Source: Chamaecyparis obtusa
Taxonomy: Eukaryota > Streptophyta > Pinopsida > Cupressales > Cupressaceae
Direction of reading: 5' to 3'
NCBI GenBank assembly: GCA_027943335.1
Contig: BSBK01002798.1
Span: forward strand, 930,001 to 994,000
Length of the DNA stretch: 64,000 nt
A model generated the notes under the pieces. The model was not told where the DNA came from. It ran no database searches and worked only from the letters and a program-made list of their open reading frames with translations. The position numbers and the translations under genes were made by a program. The first letter of the stretch is position 1. Each line of letters starts with the position of its first letter. Below are positions 44,973 through 57,312 of the stretch, one piece after another.

Positions 44973-46020
44973 TTGCACAAGATAGCCCATATTGAAAAGA
45001 AACCAAAAATATTTTTGGGTGATGCAAGATTACCCTTACACCCAGGATGCTCTTGCATCATATCCACTCCACTTGCTACAATATTAAGCCTATATAAAGA
45101 TATGTTAATTCAACAAACTCAATGGAACTTGGAGAAAACTAGATTGCAGAGGGTCATAGAAAATTAGAGGATTAAAATTCAAAATAAGGAAGATGAAATA
45201 ACTAAGCTCAAGGATAGGATCACCACAATTACAACCATGATTCCTAAGCTTATGCAATATAGGTGACCTACTAGAGTCTATACCTCTATCTAAAGGAATA
45301 ATATTTGAATCTCAAGTTGATGAGGGTTGTTGAAGGGCTAATCCTTCCTTGAAAATAGTTGAAGAGTTTTATGAGATGTACACTTCTTCTCCTACAACAA
45401 TAAAGAATTTAGTTTGTGAATTATATTTGAATAATTTTTCTGTCCCTTAGAATATCATCTGGAACCCACTTGCTCATATAGGGGATATACAGTTATGTGC
45501 ATTCATGTCTTGGATTCAGAATGAAATCAATAGGGAAATACAAGATAGACCATATAGAAATGAAGAAATAGATGCATTCTAGGAATATGAATAGATGGCT
45601 ATGCATGAAGGACATTTAGTTCTTGGGTCTATCATTCAGTGGTGGAACAACCTTTCTAAAAAGCTAAAGTGTTTTGAGCCACATTCACCATAGAGCTATG
45701 TCGTAGCAACTCAAAGAGCACCCTGATATATAGATTTGGGTCGCATAAGATAAGAGTATTGGCTTCCATTGATATTTCAGCCTCCACTTCTACTTTGGCC
45801 ACTTCTTAGCATGGTAGATAATGGGAATGAATATGATATGGAGGATGAAGTGCCTAGATGGTAGAGGTTGAGGGAAAGCAAAGGATACTACTGGAGTTTG
45901 GTCAAAGGTGGAGTAAGAAAAAGTTCAATCAATTACTACAAGTTGAATGCAAAGATCAAAAAAATTAGAGTTGCTAGAGGACCAATAAGGAATTAGGTTG
46001 GGGGGAATGATGGGCTGAAA
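44973..46020 (+). pseudogene. Unrecognised degenerate frame
   Basis: Plus-strand phase beginning KIAHIEKKPKIFLGDARLPL and continuing with interruptions to KSSINYYKLNAKIKKIRVAR near 45990, about 340 codons with roughly ten stops. A coiled-coil-like stretch (WNLEKTRLQRVIEN, KDRITTITT) lies early. I recognise no family. A purine run (GGTTGGGGGGAATGA) directly follows, which would suit the end of an LTR element internal region. Confidence 0.35.
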
Positions 46021-46022
46021 TA

Positions 46023-46990
46023 ATGACCTATTTTGTTTATGTTTCTCTTATCCTATTTTGAATTGTTATAGGGTTTATGGTATTTTAAAGACTTTTACTT
46101 TAATATTTTTATGACGGTTAAAGCAGTATTTGATAGACATACAACATATGGAATAATATACCTTTAGAATGAATACTTGATGTTCTAAACATTAGTTATC
46201 TTTATATTATTCCTTTATGAGTAATTGAAGCATAATGGGTTTCTTGTAGCCAAGTAATTTATTTTCCTACAACCATGTGATATATTTATATTAATGAAAT
46301 ATGAGGGTTAATAAATATATGTAATGTGGAATGGGTGTATCTCCATGTTTTGTGATCCTAAACATTCTTTATAGGAATAGGTCAATAGTTTAGAATGACT
46401 AAGGAGATAATTAGTGAACTTCATCAGCTCTTGGACAGAGTCATGTAGCAAGGAGCGAGAAAAAGAAGGACAACTTTGAAGACTCAACTCATTCACCTAC
46501 TTCTTAGTCAGAGTAGTTAGTGATGTTTTAATGTAAAGTAAATCTAGGGAGTGCATTTTCCATATTTTCTCTTGTGGATAAGAAGAAGATTTTTTCTTCC
46601 TTGTTGAGATAATTTCTCTTTTCTACTTTGAATGTAATAACTGCACCCATCTATTTTGTTGGAGATGGTCAGTTAGTTCTCAATTAGTTAGTTGTGATTT
46701 TTAGTATAAATAATTTGCTAAAGCCTCTTTGGAGGTTAGCTAAGCTAGAGAGAGATCAAACAATACTAAGTTGATGTAATTGTCTTTAGCAATATAGTTT
46801 TGAAGTTCCAAAGTACTATGTGTAATCATTTTTTGATATGAATAAATTAATGATGATTCTGAGTCTATAGTGTGTTGAATAACTTGGATTCACTCACCCA
46901 ATGGGTGCCACTTGGTAAGTGATCCTTTGTATTTTATTGATTATTTATAGTTATTGTAGTTACTTTTTAGTCACTTGTCTATTCCACCAC
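46023..46990 (+). other. Possible LTR or promoter region
   Basis: Begins TGATGGGCTGAAATAATG just after the purine run at about 46006-46020. Contains TATAAATA near 46706. No coding frame. A matching second copy is not in the window, so the LTR call is tentative. From 46990 to 47380 I see no supported frame. Confidence 0.35.
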
Positions 46991-47383
46991 ATGGAAATAG
47001 TTCACATGTTTGTTCCTAACCCCAAAGTGGGCATAGTAGTTTCCTTCTTGATAGACCTGAACTTAGTTTTTCTCATGTTGTTTATGCTTTGGTAGATGGT
47101 GATCAGGTAGGCTTACATTTAGTATCCACTTTCCTACACTATTTTCCCTTCTAGCAGTAGTTAGTATGCCTATAATGGAGACTTGGTATATATATTATGT
47201 AGAGCCATTTCAAGTTTATACCCCTGGCTTGACATATTAAATGAACCTTACCATAGGATAGATAGTTACTTAGTCAAGATGACCAATCTGTGAGTAAAGG
47301 AATTAAGCCAATTTATTTATCCATTTGGAAAGGGGTACACCTATTTCAAATATTCTTGTTTAGCCTCTCTAGAAACCACTTGA

Positions 47384-50300
47384 TTTCAATTTGTACAAAC
47401 CTAAATATCTCAAGGCTCCACCTAACGTTATAGTAAATATGGTAGAGAAACTAAAGAAGACCCCAATGAATATATCCCTATGGGATATACTTTCCATTCT
47501 AGAGTAGAAGCAACTATTGAAGGAAGCTCTAGAAGGACGTGATAAGAAAGCGAGAGATGAATTTATTGTAGAAAAAATACAAATAAAAGTGAAATTTCTA
47601 GTTGCTAGACAACAAATCCCAAAACTTCAATAGCCAATAAATTTGATTAACTCGAGTGGTGGTCCAAAGGAAGGAGAAATGGGTAGGTCGAAACCAAATC
47701 CTTTCTTTTTAACCCTTATAGTAGGAGATAAATTATTACATAATTTAATGATAGATTCTGGAGTAAGCAATATTGTTATGCCTAAAAAAATAGAGAAAGT
47801 TTTAAAGGTAGAATATGAACCTTTAGATAGGGGTATTATGTAATTAGATGGGAAAAATTCCAACCTATAGGCTTGATAAGATAACTTACTTTGAATTTAT
47901 TTTATTTTCCAAACATTGTCGTTCCACGAGAGATGGTTGTCATTGATCCCTCCACTTTTCAACATTTATTTATCAAGAGATATTACCACAAAAATAAGAA
48001 GTTATATGTCCCTTGACTGGTCATGCCTAATCTTAAGAATTTGACATGGAGAAAACTTTAAAGTATTGTCTAAACCCATGCACACTATGCATGTAGCAAA
48101 TGAAGCCCTAATGAAATTTGAACCCACACATACTTCTATTTCAAGAGATGAGATGCATTGTGTTGAGATTTTGGAGGAGGAAGAAGTGATAGGAGAAGAA
48201 TTGAATAAGAAGATGTAATCTTAAATTATTTTATAGAAAATGACCCATTTGGAAACTACCATATTGCTAGTATGGGAACTTAAATGTTTTTTTATGAAGG
48301 CCAACCCACTTGAAAGGTAAATGAGGAGAAGGAAGACATGAAGAAGGATAGTAATAACTAAGCATCATAATTGCAGACAATGTATTTTTTTGGAGCAATA
48401 TGCACAAACAATTTAGGAGCCGATGTTCACATAATCTCCCCATTAGGAGGAAGGAAAGAGAGCTTTCCACTTTTAGTTCAATTCTACTGATAATGAAGTG
48501 GAATATGAAGGAATAGTCTGCAAACTAGATCTAGAAGAACAAATTGAAGTGAAGCAACTAAAAGTATTCAAAGATTCTAAATTGGTTGTGAAGAAAGTGT
48601 AGAACACCTTAGCTTCTAAGAATCCTTAGAAAAGATCCTATTGTCATAGAATATGGGATATGATTGAAATATTTGACACTTTTAATATTCAATTCACCCA
48701 AGAAAGGAGAATATAGAAGTCAACCAATTGGCCATGATTGGATCTCAATTTGAACCAGTATTATGTATGGAAACTAAAAAACATTGAGTGGATGATTGTT
48801 AGGCCAACAATACTAGACAATTACAAGAATTGGCAAGTCTTTAAAAGTGGTGACCAAATAGCCATGTTTTTGAAGAATCTTACAAGGATTGAATAATTGA
48901 GTTGAAGGAAAATAAATTGATCAAAGGTCTAATAACCTTGGATAATATTTTTTATTGTGATGATGCAAGAAAAGAAAAAGAGAAGTGTCACTGGTTAAGG
49001 AGATTATGAAGACCTGGAGATAAGAAATGGAAAGAAATTAAAATTCGTCAAAAGTGTATCTTCTAATGACAAAGAATGACTTAAATCCTCATGTGATACA
49101 TTAAAGGATTTATAGCATGGACTTATGATGATTTGAAGGGATGTGAGTGAGATGTCATCAGACATACTATTGAATTAATTGAAGGAGATAAGCCCATCAA
49201 GACAAAATAGAGAATAATATACCCAAAAAAAGAGTCTTTGATGGTGTAGGAGTTAAATATATTGATTGAATCCAAAATAATATATCCAATTAAGCATAGC
49301 GTGTGGGTGTCAAATATAGTACTAGTAAAAAAGAAGAATGGATATATTCGCCTACAAGTGGATTTTAGCAACCTGAATAGGACCTCCTTGAAAGCTCATT
49401 ATGCATTACCATCCATGGAACAAATTCTCCAAAGAGTGGTAGACAAGAGATGTTTTTTTTACTAGATGGTTTCTCTGGTTATAATCAAGTTTAGATGGAA
49501 GAGGAAGATCAACGTAAAATAACATTACCACCAAGTGGGGAACCTTTTCATATGTCAAGATTCCTTTTGTTATTTCTAATATGAGGGCTACTTTTCAAAG
49601 ATCCATGGATGTTGCATTCAAGGATCTAATAAATATAATCATATTAATTTATTTGGACAATCTGACAATGTTGTCAAAAAAAAAAGAATATCATTTTGGT
49701 CATTTTTAAAAGGCGTTTCAAAGATGCCAAGAATTTGGGATATGTCTTAATTCCAAGGTATGTGTGTTTGGAGTCCCTCAAGGAATTTCAATTAATCCTT
49801 AAATGAGTGAAAGCCATCATGGAATTGTAGTTCCTAATTTAAGAGAAGAGAGTTAATCAATCCTTTCTAGGGAAAATAATTTTTTTTAGCAAGTTTATCT
49901 CATATTTTGCTAGATTGGTGATACTAATCACCATAATTTTGTAAAAATAACAAGTTTTCAAATGGACACCAAATGGTAGAATAGTCTTTGAAAAGGTAAA
50001 AGGTACTATAAAATTTGCACGAGTGTTGGCCAATCCTAATATTTCTAAAGATTTTATCATGTATTTATATAGTCACGAACTTAGAAAGATAAAGAACTGA
50101 AAAAGGAACATCCAATTGCTCTCCATTCAAGAACCCTTAAAGACTATGAAACAAAATACAACTTTGTTGAAAAATGAGTTATTTCCTTGGTTAAGGGGTT
50201 GTAGAAATTTAAACATTTAAAAGATGGAAACAAGGTTTTGATATATGTTGTAGAACCCAGTGTGCAAGAATACATTATGGATGGTGAGATCACAGATAAA

Positions 50301-50830
50301 AGGGATAATTAGATCACCAAGATCTTACAATATGATATAAAGGTCAATCACACTAAATTCATGCATGGAAGAGGGATCTCTAAATACCTAGACAAATAAA
50401 ATGAACAAGGAAAAGAATTGATTGTGATTAATCAAGAAACATAAACAAAAGATTGGGTCTCAAACCAGATCATCTTCATATAGACAAGTAAATACCCACT
50501 TCATCTCCCTATTTTTAAAAGAAGATACTATAGGTTACAAGGAGAAATATATCTCTTGATTGAAGGGGTGTTTTTCAAAAGGAATTTTGACAAAGTTATC
50601 CTTCATTGTGTTAACAAGACCCAAAGTGAAAATTTTTAGAGTAAATACATAATTCTCCATCAAGAGGACATTTCTCAATAAAAAGAATTGTATGAAATGA
50701 TCTGGCAAAATCAACTAACAATTGATCAAAATTATCAATAGTTGGGTTCTAAATGCCAAAGGGAATGACATTGGCATTTATAGATAGCTCTATGTGATGA
50801 TTGTATTACACCAATTCAAGTCCTAGAAAC
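47384..50830 (+). pseudogene. Decayed Ty3/gypsy pol with RNase H before RT
   Basis: Order along the plus strand: pre-protease segment (LYKPKYLKAPPNVIVNMVEK); protease near 47745 (LLHNLMIDSGVSNIVMPKKI); a ribonuclease H segment at about 48380-48720 (GADVHIISPLGG, NEVEYEGIV, KQLKVFKDSKLVVKKV, HRIWDMIEIFDTFNIQF); RT from about 49190 to 49960 (VSNIVLVKKKNGYIRLQVDF, LLDGFSGYNQV, LIYLDN where the DD motif should be); possible integrase N-terminal remnant at 50500-50700. In the RNase H the first Asp position reads FGA instead of DGA. Frameshifts and stops are dense throughout, so this is ancient. It appears fused at about 50850 to the minus-strand unit that follows. Confidence 0.75.
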
Positions 50831-50879
50831 TTCTTCCTATGAGCCAGTGTAGGGAAAATAAGTAGGCCCGCCAATTTCT

Positions 50880-53691
50880 ATGGATATCCTAGCCTTGCAA
50901 CAATTCCTTAAATCTCTCAAAGTTGAAGAACATAGTGTCATAGATGTGTGCTTGATCAGCTTCTATGTTATTTTCTTCTCAAACTCCTTTTCTACATTGT
51001 ATATTGAAGAATCTTCCAAGTCTTTCATTTATTCACCTATGATAGTAACTAAATGTGCCAATTTCTCAATTGGTGTAGTTGATTCATCATATTCTACTTC
51101 ATTTAGCAAATCAGCTAGCATGTCTCTAGCAGTGAGAATCACTTGATCTTCCCACTCCATCTTATCCTTCTTTGCCTTAGCCTTGATTTCCATTGCATAT
51201 TTCATCATTCCCTTGGGGCTCATGTTATTGAGATTTATCTGTCCTTTAATTGGAATGTCATCTTCATCACTCACTTTGTCCTTTCCCTTTTCCTTTTCTT
51301 TTACATTAGGCTTGACCTCTACAGCTCATGTCTATTCTACTTGATCTTTTGGAATTTTTTCACTTTCAACTTGTACTTGTTCCTATATGTAATCAGTATC
51401 TCCTCTTGATTGTCATCGGTCATACCTTGACTAGTTGTAGTATCCATTTTCTCTTCTTCATTTTGTTCTTCTTTAGGATTATGTAGTTCAAATGTATCAA
51501 TGTTTTCCTCATGTGGTCCTTGTGCTGAGATATCCCGAGTTGTCCACATTATCTTGTGTATCATACAAAAGATCATTAACAAGTGTTACATCAACACCAT
51601 CAATTTTCCATCCTTCGATTGTTTGGGTGAATACCGATTGTTCTTCATCCGGTTGAAGTCTCACTTGTTCCTCAACATGTTCATCCTCTTTACTTCCACT
51701 ATCAAGACCTAAATGTTCTTTGAGAATACTCTTAGTCTCATCTGGTACTACTTTAGACTCACCTATCAGTATTCTAGTTGCTCTAGTCTTCATTTTGAAT
51801 AGGGGTCTCAATTCATTGCATTTCTTTTGTACTTCTTCCTTGCTAAGTTCTGGCAGGAGATGTAATAACACATATTAAATTATCTCATTGTCTTGATTAA
51901 GTGCTTACTTCCATCTTGTATCTAGTTTTTCATATAAGGAATTGGGTAACAAATCTTGTAACTGCAATAGCACTTGACTCAAACTATTCATACTAAGGAT
52001 TATTGCTTCCTCAATTTTCTTTTGATCCTTTTCACTAAACTTTTCATAATACAACTTAACTCTTTTCAAAATTCCGCATTTCTTCACTTGTATTATGTCT
52101 CCAACACAAATAAATTGATTGAAATCGTGACTTACATATTTTTTAGTAGGGGAAGCTGCCACATTAGACTTTTTACCTTTATATTTGACATTTTTTGTTC
52201 TTTTTCCAATTCAGTCTCACTTTCTTCTTCAACAACCTTTTCAAATCTTTTTGCTTTCTCCTTCTTTCTCTTCCCCATTACTGTATCTATACTTGGTGCC
52301 TCTTTTACCATTGTAGTCTTGACATTTCTTGTTGATCTTCTTTCTTGAGGCTTGATAGGAGAAGGTTTCTCCTTAAATTGAATTGTGCTCCTTATCTATA
52401 TACCAGTTGGGATACCACCAATTGCACCTACTATCTCAACATCCTCATCACCTTTTGTTGCTTTAGATGTACTTGTTTTCTCTGTAGCATGTTTGGCTCT
52501 ATCTTTCTCAATCTTCTATTTTGTGAAACCTTTTTGGATGATAAATTGTTCTTCTTTTCTCACTTTCTTCTCAATGACTAGTTTCATCAATTCATTGTGT
52601 GCTTCTAGTGACTTTTCTTGAAATATGCCAAATCTAGGAGTATTAGGATCTACTAGTTGTGCCAACAAATTCTCTGCATACAATTTTAAGATGTCACTAC
52701 CACTTCATATCCCATCGACATAACCCATGAGGTTCTTGGCTCCACTGCTTCCATCAAGTAAGAATCAGTATCTACCATGAAACATATTGTATCCTAATAT
52801 TTTTCTACAATCTCTGAAGGTGTTCTTTCTTTCTCATGCATCCTTTTCTAAAAATCTTTCAAATATCCCCATATTTTTCATGTAAACTCATTTCCCAAAA
52901 CCTTTACATAATTGTTGATTTGAATGAAAGTTGGTGTATCAATTGACCAAGTAATACTACTAATGCGAGGAAACATATTCTAAAAATAGAAGAATAAATA
53001 TATAATCAATTGAGCATATTTAAATTTATGTCTATATTGTCCTTGATCTTCTTGAGATTCAACATTAGCTTCTCCCTTGGTGCTTCAGCTAGATCATAAT
53101 CCTTATTTTCCTTACTTATCATGTGGGTAGTATGAATGGCACCACTGGGTATATTTTTCACCCGACTGGAGTGATAAACTTTATATCCAATCACCATTGA
53201 TGCATATTTAACTTCTTCATCTATGATATCATCCACAATCATCACACGCCCATCCCATTTAGACTTTGTCAATTTAATCACCTCTTCCTTGGGAATAGTA
53301 CAAAGAATAGGTACATTATTGGTTGTAGATAGAGTAGTTACAATATGGATTACTTCCTTGGTTATCTTATGTGGTTTGTCCAACCATATAACTGATCATG
53401 TATCCTGCTAAGAACATATCTTACTTTCTCATCTTAAAATTCATTGAGATAGTTAACAACTTGATGAAAACCTTCATAAAAAATATGTTTGTGTTCATCT
53501 TTCAATATAAAATTCTCATCACATAGCTTCTTGTAATGATCAAGTATTGCACTTGATCCTAAATCTTCCAATTTGCAATGAATATAAGCTCTTATATCTT
53601 CCACACATAGAATTCCATATGATACACTAGTAAGGGCACCCACTGGAGAATTCTCCATCAACTTGAATGGGTGTCACTTGAATTATGTTCA
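50880..53691 (-). pseudogene. Unrecognised long hydrophilic frame
   Basis: Reads from ATG 53691 (MNIIQVTPIQVDGEFSSG), shifts by one base near 53650, then VSYGILCVEDIRAYIHCKLE, DEHKHIFYEGFHQVVNYLNE, WLDKPHKITKEVIHIVTTLS, MVIGYKVYHSSRVKNIPSGA. It becomes heavily broken at 53000-52200 and is clearer again at 52162-51029 (SHDFNQFICVGDIIQVKKCG; acidic and Lys-rich regions). It could be about 900 residues. No known domain seen. It lies about 500 bp downstream of the zinc-knuckle frame on the same strand, so the two may be one element or transcription unit. Origin unknown. Confidence 0.45.
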
Positions 53692-54182
53692 TGGTTTCTC
53701 AATTATATTTATCAGCTTAGGAGTATCCATACTAAATTTCAATCACACAAGCAGATAGTTGATAAATACCTCAAACTGTGCATAGATAGGGTTCTTGATG
53801 AAGAACATGACAATATTGATTGATTACTTTTCTCAAATCAACATAGACAATCTTTTCATGTAGCATCAAACTCAACAAAGAACTCAAATAACACTTCTTT
53901 CACTCCACAAAAGCTCACAAAGTATGTAAGGTAACAATGAAATAGAAAACTATTTATTTATTTACCTTCACATGCTTGCATTAAATGGTTTTACCGATAG
54001 AACTTTCCTTTTTAACCGAATGACTCATACCTCATTACCAATGATCAAAACATCACAAAATTTCTCAAAAAGCTTTAGGATATCTTATTGCATCTTCATA
54101 TGCCAATAGATCTTACCACACACTTGTAGGGGAATTTGTAGATGGATTCAACAATACATTATCCCCCTAATTCAAAGGTGAC
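53692..54182 (-). other. Spacer between the two minus-strand frames
   Basis: No supported frame. Short fragments only. Confidence 0.5.
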
Positions 54183-55487
54183 TTAGTTTGATGATGAACC
54201 ATCCGCACCTGATGGTGATGTGGATCCCTCTGATATCTTGTTTTCATCCTTCTTCTTACAGATCTTTCTCATCTCACTCTTGGTATCTTCCACATTAACA
54301 ATTTGTTTTCCCTTTTCATTTGCTGACCGATTTATTGGTTGGTTTCTCATTCTACAATTCCTTGCTAGATGACCAATCTTGTGACAATAAAAACATGCCA
54401 TACCATTTAACCTCCATGGTCCAACATTACCTTTGTTTGTCCTCATCATGTAATTCACAACCATGTGTCCATAGTTTCCACACACTAAGAAAGTGACATT
54501 GAATTACCTCTCCCTTTGGTAAGGGATTTCCCAATTCATAGGTGGCCTTGGATTATTAACTCTTGACTTGCACTCATCATATTTGTGGCCATATTTGTTG
54601 CATGTATAACAATATCCATCAAAGTTGCTAGATCTACTGCTAGATCTGGATCTACAATCATATGTAGTGTGTCCATACTTATTGCAATTATAAAAAACCC
54701 ATCAAAAGTGTTTATGCCTATTAACCAACCTACTTCTACAAACATTAGTAGTATGACCCACTTTATGATAATTGAAACATATAGGTTTGTAGGGTTTCTT
54801 ACCCAAAATCTTGGTATTTACCTTAGGTACAGATTCTACTGATGGCTTTTCACCCTTAGTTCTAGAATATTAACCAATCTCAAAAGTAGTCTGACCAGTG
54901 TAGCCTAGACCAATTGTGTCCTTGCTTCTTCTTTGGCTTCTTAGTTGTTCATCAAGTTTCTCAGAACTCTCATACAATTTCTTTATCTTTTCATTGACAT
55001 TCTTTAGTTATCCCTTCAAATTTTTATTCTTATCTCTCAGACTCTCATTCTCTCTTCCCAAATTCTCATTTCTCATCATCAAATTGTTGAGTTCTCTTCT
55101 TAGATTTTCAAGTTCCTCTCTAGTCTCATGAAGATATGCATGCAAGGTACCTACCTCTTTCTCTAACTTAAAAAGACCACGTTCCTTATCCTTCAAGATC
55201 TGATCCTTAGATTTTAGGGAATATTCACTAGTCTTCCTTGCTTCCATCTCTTGACCCATCTGGATAGCTAATGCTTCTAACTCCCTCTTGATATTCTTCT
55301 TGTCCTTGTGCGCTTCAAATTTCTTAAATCCACTTTGTTTAGACAATTTCTCAATGTAGTCTTGAGCCTCGCTGAGTTGTTCAACAAACTCTTTTAACTT
55401 GGCCAAAGAATGCTTCAACTAATATTTTAGTTATTTGATAACCCTTTCAACTTTGTCAAGTTGTTTTTTGTATCTCAAACCCTCCAT
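54183..55487 (-). pseudogene. Coiled-coil protein with five CCHC zinc knuckles
   Basis: Reads from about 55487 (MEGLRYKKQLDKVERV) to the stop at 54183 (GADGSSSN). The first half is a long heptad-rich coiled coil (55418-55010; LENLRRELNNLMMRNENLGR). The second half has five knuckle positions: CFNYHKVGHTTNVC, FYNCNKYGHTTYDC, CYTCNKYGHKYDEC, FLVCGNYGHMVVNY and CFYCHKIGHLARNC. Only the third and fifth keep the full C-x2-C-x4-H-x4-C; the others have lost Cys to Phe or Tyr. A Ser/Gly-rich C-terminus follows. CCHC arrays bind single-stranded nucleic acid; this layout suits a gag-like protein, but I see no protease or RT on this strand. Confidence 0.65.
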
Positions 55488-55721
55488 ATTTTCCTTAAGG
55501 ATCTACCCAAGTTGTTAGGATTATTCAAGGGCATAAGACATGACCCCAAGTTAATGCCTTTATAAAAACAAGACATGATCAAGAATATGAGGATAACAAG
55601 AGTGCTATAGGTTCTCCATGGACACAAAGGACACACTCTAGGACAATAGATAGACCCACACATCCTACCTTTGTTAGGGAGAAACCAATGTAGGATCCAG
55701 TAGAGGAAGCTGGGGATTGAG

Positions 55722-56787
55722 ATGTTTGCAGACATCCTTATGGTTGCAAATAATGAGTGGGAACTATTGGCCCCACATATGCGAGAAATGATGACCTTTG
55801 AAAGGTTTGTGAACCAAAGGAGAGAACACTACTGTGAAATCAGACATGACAAGAGACATAGGGGGTAGAATAATGGACTAAAGCGTGCTACAGGCAAGCT
55901 TTCCTTGTCCACTTATGATGGTAGTGGTAGATTGACAGTGAAAGCTTGGATCCACAAGCTTGATAATTTTCTAGCATTGAGGCCTATGACAAATATTGAG
56001 ACAATAAAATATGTCACTTTACATTTGGAGGGAGTAGCACACGATTGGTGGTATCATGGGTTGATCACTCTTCAGCACAACCAGACGACTTCTTACCAGG
56101 ACTTTGCAGACAGATTAGTTGAGAGGTTTGATAGAAAAGATCCAGAGGTCTACTTTAGAGACCTGACACAACTCAAATAGATAGGGAGCTTAGAGCATTT
56201 TATTAATGAGTTTCAACAGTCCTCAGTTATGGTGCCAGACATATCAAAGAGGGGGTTGATAGCATTATTTACTGAAGGCTTAGCCAAACCAGTTAGAGGG
56301 TGGGTAAAGACTTTTGATCCTTTCACATTGAATGATGCTATGAAGAAAGCGAAAAGCATGTGGCATGCAACCCCAGTGATAAATTTCCGCCCAAGGTGGC
56401 TTCCTCCAACAAGGACAATAAGCCATTCTTTAAGAAACTAGAGATGATTGAATTTAAAACTGAAAATATAGATAAATCTTTTGCACCTCTCAACAAGGAG
56501 ACAATTAATGATTTGTGGAAGAAGAAATTGTGTTTCTATTGCAAAGGACCTTATGACATAAACCGTGATTGTCCTTTAAGACCCAAGGGCAAACCAAACA
56601 GGGTTATGTGGGCTTATTATGAGGATTCTGATTTTGAAAATTTGGACCAAGAATTTGAAAATGATGAATCAACTAAAGAAAAGGAAAGCACAGGTGATGA
56701 AAAGCTAAACCAAATGGCTATAGGTGATGAAAATATTGAGGGTAGACTTAAGGAGGCCTGTCTCACTAGTGTGCAACATGAGGGATA
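55722..56787 (+). pseudogene. Chromovirus gag
   Basis: Likely start ATG 55722 (MFADILMVANNEWELLAPHM). Then KLSLSTYDGSGRLTVKAWIH, LHLEGVAHDWWYHG and LVERFDRKDPEVYF, which match Retrotrans_gag. Stops near 55868 and 56178 and a frameshift near 56400. The zinc knuckle is CFYCKGPYDINRDC: the His of C-x2-C-x4-H-x4-C is Asp. The acidic tail ends at 56787. Confidence 0.85.
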
Positions 56788-56791
56788 ATTC

Positions 56792-57201
56792 ATGATGAGG
56801 GGAGTATTGGCAGGACAACAAGTTATCACCTTGCTCGATACAGGTGCCACTCATAATTTTATTGATTTCAGGTTAGTTGAGAGACGTGAAATTTTGGCAG
56901 AGTAGTTTGAGGGTCTGAGAGTGAGGGTAGCTGATGGCTACGTCCTCAAATGTGATAGGAAGATTACAGGTCTACCCCTGAGGATTAATAACTTTGACTT
57001 CAAAGCTGATTTTTATGTTGTGAACATGGGTGACACAGATCTAGTACTTGGTATGACTTGGTTGCATGACATTGGAGTGTTCACCCTTGATTTGAGAAAC
57101 ATGGAGATGGAGTTCCAATCAGATGGAAAGACACATATACTTAAGGCATCCGTGACAATGAGTTTAGGATTATGTCTTGCAAACGCATGGGGAGCTTGCT
57201 G
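56792..57201 (+). pseudogene. Chromovirus protease
   Basis: Same phase as the end of gag. LLDTGATHNFIDFRLVE (catalytic Asp in DTGA, codon at 56837) and DLVLGMTWLHDIG are the expected retropepsin motifs. One TAG at about 56903. Confidence 0.85.
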
Positions 57202-57312
57202 AGACATAACCAGGTTGAGTGGGCAACCCCTTGCACTTTGATGGCATCACAGGGACAACAACATTCAAAGTATCATCCAGACATATAGGCACCGAGAATC
57301 AAGCATAGTAAG

